A stretch of DNA of 64,000 bases from Plantactinospora sp. BC1 (GTDB lineage Bacteria > Actinomycetota > Actinomycetes > Mycobacteriales > Micromonosporaceae): positions 1,984,001-2,048,000 of the forward strand of contig NZ_CP028158.1 of the NCBI RefSeq assembly GCF_003030345.1. The letters run 5' to 3'. Positions 58,025 to 64,000 of the stretch are shown in pieces. The notes beneath the pieces are model-generated. The model worked only from the letters and a program-made list of their open reading frames with translations, was not told the DNA's origin and made no database searches. Each line of letters begins with the position of its first letter. Position 1 is the stretch's first letter. A program made the position numbers and the translations under genes.

Positions 58025-60961
58025 GTGAGCGAGCACCTGTCCCGACGGGACGCCCTGCGCCTCGGCGCGCTGGCGGCCACCGTACCCGCCGCCGCCTCGG
58101 TCGGGCCGGCCCGGGCCGACGCGGCGGCGCCGACCGGCGACGCCGGGACCGGCGCGGACCCCGGACCGCTCCCCCGGCCCGGCTGGGTCGCCGACAACTG
58201 GGTGGTCAAGCCGTTCGCCCTCAACCAGGTGGCGCTGCGCGACGGGATCTTCCAGCAGAAGCGGGACCGGATGCTCAACTACGCGCGGAACTATCCGGGC
58301 ACCGGGGGCGTCCTCGACGGCCCCGACCGGATGCTGCACCTGTTCCGGGCCAACGCCGGGCTGCCCGCCCCGGGCACCTGGCCGGGCGGCTGGGACACCC
58401 CGAACCACCTGCTCCGGGGCCACTTCACCGGGCACTACCTGACGATGCTGGCGCAGTGCTACGCCGACACCGGCGAGGAGATCTTCCGGGAGAAGCTCGA
58501 CTACCTGGTGACCGAGCTGGGCAGGTGCCAGCGGGAACTCGACCGGCGCAACTTCGGCCGGGTCGCCGGCCGCGCGGGTCGGGCCGTCCGGCTCGGCGAC
58601 CCGCACCCCAACCAGTACGTCCTGATGCCGGCCGGAATCCTCGACGGCGTCACCGAGCTCACCGTCGCCACCTGGGTGAACCTGGCGGCCGCGCAGACCG
58701 CCGCCCGGATCTTCAGCTTCGGCGCCGGGCCGCAGTCCTACCTGTCGCTGACCGCCCGGATCGCCGCCGGTGCCGGCCCGAGGTTCGCGATCACCACCGG
58801 CGGCAGTGCCGGCGAGCAGCGGGTCGACGCCACCGTGCCCGTCCCGGTCGGCGAGTGGGCGCACCTGGCGGTCACCCTCTCCGCCGCCGACGCCACCGCC
58901 CGGATCTACCTCGACGGTGCCGAGGTCGGCGCCGGCGCCGTGACGCTCGGCCCGGCCAACCTCGGCCGGACCACCGACAACTGGATCGGCCGCTCCCCCG
59001 CCAACAACGATCCGCTGCTCACCGCGACAGTGGACGACCTGCGGATCTACGACCGGGCACTCGGCCCGGACGAGATCCGCGCGCTCGCCGCACCGGACGG
59101 GACGGCCGGCACGTCGACCGCGGCCACCCCGCTGGCCTGGTACCGGTTCGAGGAGGAGGGCGAGACCGCCGCCGACCACTCGGGCAACGGCCACGCCGCC
59201 ACGATCGTCGGCACCGCCCACCCCGGTTTCCTGGCCGCGTTCCCGGAGGGGCAGTTCAGTCGCCTCGAACCGCCGACGTTCCAGCCGAACAGCGGGCCGA
59301 ACGCCGTCTGGGCGGTCTGGTACACCTGCCACAAGATCATGCGCGGCCTGCTCAACGCGTACCAGTTGGTCGGCAACGAGGAGGCGCTGGCGATCGTCTT
59401 CCGGATGGGCGACTGGGCGCACAGTCGACTCAGCCGGATCAGCCGGGCCGACCTGGACCGGATGTGGGACATCTACAGCGCCGGTGAGGCCGGCTCGATG
59501 AACGAGGTGATGGCCGAACTCTCCGCCCTGGCCCCCGACCGCGAGCGACGCGCCCGGTACCTCGACACGGCGAAGGCGTTCACCTTCAGCACCCTCTTCG
59601 CCGCCTCCCTGGCACAGCGGGACGAACTCGCCGGCCGGCACGCCAACCAGTACATGGCGCCGAACATCGGCTACCTGCGGATCTTCGAGCGGACCGGCGA
59701 GCGCGACTACCACCGGGCGGCCCGGAACTTCTGGTCCATGGTGGTGCCGCACCGGATTTTCAGCAACGGCGGTGCCGGGCAGAGCGAACACTTCCGGGCG
59801 CGCGGGATCATCACCTCCGGGTTCACCTCCGGCAGCGATCCCCGGCACGCCGAGACCTGCTGCGCGTACAACATGCTCCGGCTGACCCGGAACCTCTTCT
59901 TCCACGACCCGGACCCGGCGTACCTGGACTACTACGAGAAGGCGCTGCACAACCAGATCCTCAGCTCCCGCCGGGACGTCGACAGCGTCACCAGCACCGA
60001 GGTGACGTACCACCAGAACATGTGGCCCGGCCGGTCACGGCGGATCGGCAACGTCGTGGAATACAGCCGGTACGGCGGCAACGGAAGCTGCTGCAACGGC
60101 ACCGGCCTGGAGAGCCACACCAAATACCAGGAGACGATCTACTTCCGCTCGGCGGACGACTCCGCCCTCTACGTCAACCTCTTCATCGCCTCCGTGCTGA
60201 CCTGGCCGGAACGGGGCTTCGTGATCAGCCAGGAGACGGCCTATCCGACCGAGGGCGCCAGCACGCTCCGGTTCGACCGGGGGCACGGCCGGCTGCGGGT
60301 GAAGCTCCGGGTGCCGTCCTGGGCCGGCGCCGACTACACCGTCCGGGTCAACGGTCGCCAACAGCACGTGAAGGCGGTGCCGGGCAGCTATCTCACCCTC
60401 GACCGGTGGTGGCGGGAGGGCGACCGGATCGACATCTCGATGCCGCTGCGCTTCCGGGTGGAGAAGGCTCTCGACGACAGGTCGGTACAGTCCATCATGT
60501 ACGGTCCGACGCTGATGGTCGTCCGGGACGCCACCCCCAGCTACCGCGAGTTCACGTTCTTCCCCACCCTCGGGCTGGACGGCGACCTCGGCAGGGCGAT
60601 CCAACCCACCGGGACGCCGATGCACTTCAGCACCCACGGCTACCTGCTGGCCCCGTACTACGTCTCCGACCCGGTGCCGGGAGAGTTCAACGCCTACCAC
60701 CCGTACGTCCGGCGGGTCGAGCCGGAGGTGGTGTTCGGGTCGGTCCGCACCGGCGTACCCAACGACGGCCTGCGGGACGCCGACGGCGAGACCTTCCTCG
60801 ACCGGGTCTGGGCGGCGGCGCCGTTCCGCCGGCACGGCGACTTTCTCCGTACCGTCAGGGACGTCTCGGACGAGTGGCTGGCGGCCGGCCGGCACACCGC
60901 CGCGCAGCGCCGGGCCATCCTCGTCGCGGCGGTCCGTGCCCGCCGGGACCTGGCGCACTGA
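58025..60961 (+). CDS. Tat-exported GH127 beta-L-arabinofuranosidase with inserted LamG-like domain
   Basis: 978 residues. Tat signal (SRRDALRLG). The GH127 (DUF1680) barrel is split by a LamG/concanavalin-like segment (about residues 180-395). Zn/nucleophile residues fit HypBA1: Glu610, Cys612 (HAETCCAYN), Cys689 and Cys690 (NGSCCNGTG), with the same 2- and 77-residue spacings as Glu338, Cys340, Cys417, Cys418. The acid/base Glu is not assigned with certainty (Glu588 is a candidate). It would remove beta-L-arabinofuranose from hydroxyproline-linked arabino-oligosaccharides. GTG start with GAGGAGG upstream. Confidence 0.88.
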   Translation: MSEHLSRRDALRLGALAATVPAAASVGPARADAAAPTGDAGTGADPGPLPRPGWVADNWVVKPFALNQVALRDGIFQQKRDRMLNYARNYPGTGGVLDGPDRMLHLFRANAGLPAPGTWPGGWDTPNHLLRGHFTGHYLTMLAQCYADTGEEIFREKLDYLVTELGRCQRELDRRNFGRVAGRAGRAVRLGDPHPNQYVLMPAGILDGVTELTVATWVNLAAAQTAARIFSFGAGPQSYLSLTARIAAGAGPRFAITTGGSAGEQRVDATVPVPVGEWAHLAVTLSAADATARIYLDGAEVGAGAVTLGPANLGRTTDNWIGRSPANNDPLLTATVDDLRIYDRALGPDEIRALAAPDGTAGTSTAATPLAWYRFEEEGETAADHSGNGHAATIVGTAHPGFLAAFPEGQFSRLEPPTFQPNSGPNAVWAVWYTCHKIMRGLLNAYQLVGNEEALAIVFRMGDWAHSRLSRISRADLDRMWDIYSAGEAGSMNEVMAELSALAPDRERRARYLDTAKAFTFSTLFAASLAQRDELAGRHANQYMAPNIGYLRIFERTGERDYHRAARNFWSMVVPHRIFSNGGAGQSEHFRARGIITSGFTSGSDPRHAETCCAYNMLRLTRNLFFHDPDPAYLDYYEKALHNQILSSRRDVDSVTSTEVTYHQNMWPGRSRRIGNVVEYSRYGGNGSCCNGTGLESHTKYQETIYFRSADDSALYVNLFIASVLTWPERGFVISQETAYPTEGASTLRFDRGHGRLRVKLRVPSWAGADYTVRVNGRQQHVKAVPGSYLTLDRWWREGDRIDISMPLRFRVEKALDDRSVQSIMYGPTLMVVRDATPSYREFTFFPTLGLDGDLGRAIQPTGTPMHFSTHGYLLAPYYVSDPVPGEFNAYHPYVRRVEPEVVFGSVRTGVPNDGLRDADGETFLDRVWAAAPFRRHGDFLRTVRDVSDEWLAAGRHTAAQRRAILVAAVRARRDLAH

Positions 60962-60970
60962 CCGTCGGCG

Positions 60971-61300
60971 TCACCGGTCGTCGGCCCGCAGCGACTCCTC
61001 GGTCGCCTCGGCCACCCGGCGCGACAGCTCCGCCCGGGCGGCCCGGACGGTGGCCAGGATCTCCTCGGCCACCCGGGCCGCCGGCTGCTGCCGGGTCCGC
61101 TCGTCCAGCCGGAGGTCGACCAGCGCCCCGGACGAGTCGAGCGTCACCTCGACCAGCCCGTCGGCGCCGCGCGTCGTCACCCGCAGCCCGGCCAGCCGAC
61201 GGGACAGCTCGGCGGCCCGCTCCGCCCGGTCGGCGGAGGACGCCTGCCACGCCTGCACCCGGCGCCGGGCCGCTTCGAGTTCCGCCTCGTTGCTCCACAT
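60971..61300 (-). CDS. YbaB/EbfC-family-like DNA-binding protein
   Basis: 109 residues: a helical N-terminus (ELEAARRRVQAWQASSADRA), a beta core (GLVEVTLDSSGALVDLRLDE) and a helical C-terminus. This is the YbaB pattern seen in many actinobacterial small proteins, often near secretion or cell-division genes. It probably binds DNA as a dimer. The ATG has GGAGGATT upstream. It converges on the GH127 gene with nine bases between. Confidence 0.75.
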   Translation of the reverse strand: MWSNEAELEAARRRVQAWQASSADRAERAAELSRRLAGLRVTTRGADGLVEVTLDSSGALVDLRLDERTRQQPAARVAEEILATVRAARAELSRRVAEATEESLRADDR

Positions 61301-61489
61301 CCCGGAATCCTCCCCGCGGTCGCCACCGACAAGTCTGCCGGTTTCCGCTGTCCGGCACCCGGTGCACCGCCGCCGACCGCACACCCTCGACCGGGCGCGC
61401 GTCGACGAGTGGGCGAGCGCCTCGGGGCGTCATCCGCCGGGCGGCCCGGCGTCGAACCGTGCACTGTCGAGTGTCGGGGCGGCGGGTGG

Positions 61490-62323
61490 TCAGGGGATCG
61501 GCAGGACCGGGCGCACCGGGGTCTCGTCGGTGAGGCCGCCGTCGTAGACGACCTCGGCCAGCTCCGCCTCCCGGTAGGCGGTGGCGAGGGTGAGCCAGCT
61601 CAGGAAGCTGCCGTACCCGCCGCAGAGCGCCGAGCCGCCGTCGCCGCCGCAGAACACGTCCGGCTCGGTGGTGAACTCGGAGCGGTACGGGTCGTCGCCG
61701 ATGACCAGGCCGAAGAGGTTCGGCTCCTGGATCAACGGCACCCTGCCGTACGGTTCGCCCTCCGGATAGTCGTCGCCCCAGCGGAACAGGGTGGCGGCCC
61801 CGGCGCCGCAGGCGTACTCCCACTCGTCGGGGGTCGGTGGCCGAAGGCCCCGGCGGGCGAGCCCGGCCATCAGCCAGGCGTGGTCGTGCTCCCCCTCGCC
61901 GTCGTCGAGATCGGCCTCGTCGTCGACCGCCAGCAGCGTCCCGGCCTCCACCGAGCGCACGGCGACGAGTCGAGCCGGCACCGAGACCCGGCGCGGCGGC
62001 GAGGTGGTCTCGGCGACGAAACGATCGAGCGGCCCGGTCAGCCCCCACTCGTCGGCGGCCTCGGCGAAGTCGGCGAGCTGCCGGGCGCTGGGACGCAGCC
62101 GGGCCGCGTCGTGGCCGAGTTGCACCGTACCGCCCGGCACCAGGGCGTAGCGGATGCCGTCGCGGTCGAAGAAGGCGACCCGGCCGGTCCGGCCGGCGTA
62201 CCCGTGCGGGGCGGTGCCGGCGAGCCGGGCGTCGAGGCTCCGGGCGATGGCGGCGGCGGTCCGGTCGGCAGCCTCGTCGGAGAGATCCGACCAGGCGGAC
62301 AGGGTGAGATCGGCATGCGACAC
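61490..62323 (-). CDS. Formylglycine-generating-enzyme-like (SUMF1-domain) protein
   Basis: 277 residues. The region LRPPTPDEWEYACGAGAATL and FRWGDDYPEG, then NLFGLVIGDDPYRSE, matches the FGE-sulfatase fold. The usual RGGSW motif with downstream catalytic Cys reads FCGGDGGSALCGGYGSFLSW, so the active site is altered, though two Cys are present. No sulfatase gene is in the window. The function is uncertain; it may bind rather than oxidise. GTG start, eight bases after the next gene's stop. Confidence 0.65.
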   Translation of the reverse strand: MSHADLTLSAWSDLSDEAADRTAAAIARSLDARLAGTAPHGYAGRTGRVAFFDRDGIRYALVPGGTVQLGHDAARLRPSARQLADFAEAADEWGLTGPLDRFVAETTSPPRRVSVPARLVAVRSVEAGTLLAVDDEADLDDGEGEHDHAWLMAGLARRGLRPPTPDEWEYACGAGAATLFRWGDDYPEGEPYGRVPLIQEPNLFGLVIGDDPYRSEFTTEPDVFCGGDGGSALCGGYGSFLSWLTLATAYREAELAEVVYDGGLTDETPVRPVLPIP

Positions 62324-62330
62324 CCGGGCA

Positions 62331-63026
62331 TTATGCCCGCAGCCGGTACTCCGCCCGGCCGTCGACGCCGGGGCAGCAGGTCAGCCGGCCGTCGACGCCG
62401 GGGCGGCCGTTCAGGTAGCCGACGATCCGCTCGTCGGTCCAGCCGTGGCTGGCCCGCAGGCCACGGGCGACGGTGGCCAGGTACGCCGGGGCCGGCGGGT
62501 TCGGCGGCACCTCCCCGGCCCGCCAGGGCGCGGTGAGGGTGAGCACCGGGTGCCCGTCGAGGATGCCGGCGCAGACCACCGTCTCGTACCGGCCCGGGCC
62601 GGCACTGGCCCGACCGGCGGCGACGGCGGCGGCGATCAGGTCCAGCGGACCGCTCGGCAGCCGGTGCATCTCCTGCGCGGCGACGTCCGCGAACTGGTCG
62701 GCGGAGAGCAGGTACGCCCGAGCGGCGACCACACCGGGCAGCCCCGGGTCGTAGAAGGCCATCCCACCGGACCAGGTCCGCGATTCGAGGGCGAAGTAGA
62801 GACCGCCGGGAAGCAGCACCGGGCGGTCGTCCCGGGGCGGGCTGCCGTCCCGGCACCCGGGATGGTCACGCTGACCGCCCACCGGTCGGCCACCACCGAG
62901 ATAGCAGCCGAACCGGTCGGCGTCCAGGTTCGACCCGTACGCCGCGTACCAGACCGGGTCGAGGCCGGTTACCGGGGCGCCGGGGCGGCGACTGAGCAGG
63001 ATCGGTTCGGGTACGGTCATCGCCAC
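62331..63026 (-). CDS. Gamma-glutamylcyclotransferase-like protein
   Basis: About 231 residues. PVWYAAYGSNLDADRFGCYL is the GGCT-fold nucleotide/substrate loop (YGSN), and GGLYFALESRTWSGGMAFYD is typical of the actinobacterial group that databases sometimes mislabel as histone deacetylase. Ends in a short repeat, two copies of an RPGVDG/CPGVDG-like unit. Start GTG at 63026 or ATG at 63020. It ends eight bases before the FGE-like start; the two may be co-transcribed. Confidence 0.68.
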   Translation of the reverse strand: MAMTVPEPILLSRRPGAPVTGLDPVWYAAYGSNLDADRFGCYLGGGRPVGGQRDHPGCRDGSPPRDDRPVLLPGGLYFALESRTWSGGMAFYDPGLPGVVAARAYLLSADQFADVAAQEMHRLPSGPLDLIAAAVAAGRASAGPGRYETVVCAGILDGHPVLTLTAPWRAGEVPPNPPAPAYLATVARGLRASHGWTDERIVGYLNGRPGVDGRLTCCPGVDGRAEYRLRA

Positions 63027-63027
63027 G

Positions 63028-64000
63028 TCAGTCCCGGGTCAGCAGGTAGGCCCGGTCCGGGTCGATCCGCACGTTGACGCTGGTGCCCTCGGCGAGAGCC
63101 TCCCGGGGATCGGCGCCGGGATCGGTCACGGTCAGCGTGCCGCTGGTGGTCTCGATCTCGTAGTCCACGGCCGGTCCGTGGAACGTCGAACGGAGCACCG
63201 CGCCGATGCCGGTCCCGCCGTCGGTGACCGGCGCCAGTGTCATGGTCTCCGGCCGGGCCATCAGATAGGTGTCGTCGCCGTTCGCCGACACCTGGGGGTG
63301 GGCCGCCACGGTCAGCCGCTGCCCGAGGGCGTGCACCACGGCCCGGCCGTCGCCGACCCGCTCCGGCAGCACCTCGACGAAGTTGGCCCGCCCGATGAAG
63401 TCCGCGACGAAGACGCTGGCCGGGCGCAGGTAGATCTCTCCCGGCACGGCCACCTGCTCGACCCGTCCCCGGTTCATCACCACGATCCGGTCCGACATGC
63501 TCATCGCCTCGTCCTGGTCGTGCGTGACGTAGATGCTGGTGATCCCGAACATCCGCTGGATGCGCCGGATCTCCGCGCGCATCGAACCCCGCAGCTTGGC
63601 ATCCAGATTGGACAGCGGCTCGTCGAAGAGCAGCACCTTCGGCTGCACGACCAGGGCCCGGGCCAGGGCGACCCGCTGCTGTTGACCGCCGGAGAGTTCG
63701 TGCGGGCTCCGGTCCTCCAGACCGACCAGATTCATGCTGGTCAGCGCCATCCGCATGCTGGTGGCGACCTCCTCGCGGCCACGTCGCCGCAGCCTGAGCC
63801 CGTACGCGATGTTCTCGCCGACCGTGAGGTGCGGAAAGAGGGCGTAGCTCTGGAAGACCATCGCCATCGGACGCCGCTGGGGTGGCATCGAGTCGATCAC
63901 CCTGTCGTCGAGCCGGATCTGTCCACTGGTGGCGTCCTCGAAGCCGGCGACCATCCGCAGCGTGGTGGTCTTGCCGCACCCGGACGGCCCGAGCAGCGTG
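63028..64000 (-). CDS. ABC transporter ATPase, PotA/FbpC type (5' end beyond window)
   Basis: At least 323 residues; the first codons lie past the right edge. All ATPase motifs are present: Walker A GPSGCGKTTT, Q-loop VFQSYALFPHLT, signature ELSGGQQQRVALARAL, Walker B VLLFDEPLSNLD, His switch VTHDQDEA. The C-terminal TOBE domain starts around FIGRANFVEVLPE. It energises an importer for a polyamine, iron, thiamine or phosphonate-type substrate. Partner genes must lie to the right. Confidence 0.92.
   Translation of the reverse strand, partial: TLLGPSGCGKTTTLRMVAGFEDATSGQIRLDDRVIDSMPPQRRPMAMVFQSYALFPHLTVGENIAYGLRLRRRGREEVATSMRMALTSMNLVGLEDRSPHELSGGQQQRVALARALVVQPKVLLFDEPLSNLDAKLRGSMRAEIRRIQRMFGITSIYVTHDQDEAMSMSDRIVVMNRGRVEQVAVPGEIYLRPASVFVADFIGRANFVEVLPERVGDGRAVVHALGQRLTVAAHPQVSANGDDTYLMARPETMTLAPVTDGGTGIGAVLRSTFHGPAVDYEIETTSGTLTVTDPGADPREALAEGTSVNVRIDPDRAYLLTRD

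Noticed and set aside
1-64000. CRISPR arrays, tRNA or rRNA genes, insertion sequences, integrases
   Set aside because: No direct-repeat/spacer pattern, cloverleaf-like sequence or transposase/integrase protein was seen on either strand.

Overview
The window is about 70+ percent GC with dense, often 4-base-overlapping genes, many GTG and TTG starts, terminators without U-tracts, lipoprotein and Tat signals, and a YbaB-like protein. This points to a filamentous actinomycete, most likely Micromonosporaceae; the family is inferred from composition and gene content. I saw no rRNA, tRNA, CRISPR array, transposase or prophage. About fifty protein genes are supported, two of them cut by the window edges.

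1-9.8 kb is a catabolic island. A branched-chain-type ABC importer (livM and livH, a binding lipoprotein, plus a DoxX gene behind a 46-codon leader ORF) lies divergent to an IclR regulator. Then come a LigAB-type extradiol dioxygenase, a citrate-synthase-like lyase, a CaiB CoA-transferase and a divergent amidohydrolase. A 14-bp palindrome, CGGACG-N2-CGTCCG, lies in front of all three transcription units, so the IclR protein probably controls them as one regulon. 9.8-19.2 kb holds mixed functions: aldo/keto reductase, ChaA-type antiporter, SAM methyltransferase, MerR regulator, TerC membrane protein, a sortase-anchored IPT/TIG repeat surface protein with an internally duplicated 771-bp block, and a GT2 glycosyltransferase.

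19.4-25.9 kb is a carbohydrate-uptake operon (binding protein, two permeases, Gfo/Idh/MocA dehydrogenase, sugar isomerase/epimerase) divergent from its LacI regulator, with an array of four operator half-sites between them. 26.1-29.7 kb carries a membrane-anchored LuxR regulator, a membrane protein and a secreted subtilase. 29.8-44.5 kb is an exopolysaccharide locus: a CapD/FlaA1-type dehydratase, three GT4 glycosyltransferases, a Wzx-like flippase, a Wzy-like polymerase, nucleotide-sugar enzymes and an FkbM methyltransferase.

44.5-61 kb is the most striking region. It holds a complete-looking trans-4-hydroxyproline pathway: epimerase, a three-part D-hydroxyproline dehydrogenase, a DapA-family deaminase and a ketoglutarate-semialdehyde-type dehydrogenase. 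Two paralogous secreted M6-like metalloproteases are interleaved with it. Beside it are a PucR-type regulator and a Tat-exported GH127 beta-L-arabinofuranosidase whose metal and nucleophile residues fit HypBA1. Together these look like a locus for dismantling plant hydroxyproline-rich, arabinosylated glycoproteins (extensins), from proteolysis and deglycosylation to central metabolism. The right end (61-64 kb) has a YbaB-like protein, a formylglycine-generating-enzyme-like protein, a gamma-glutamylcyclotransferase-like protein and a PotA/FbpC-type ABC ATPase cut by the edge.
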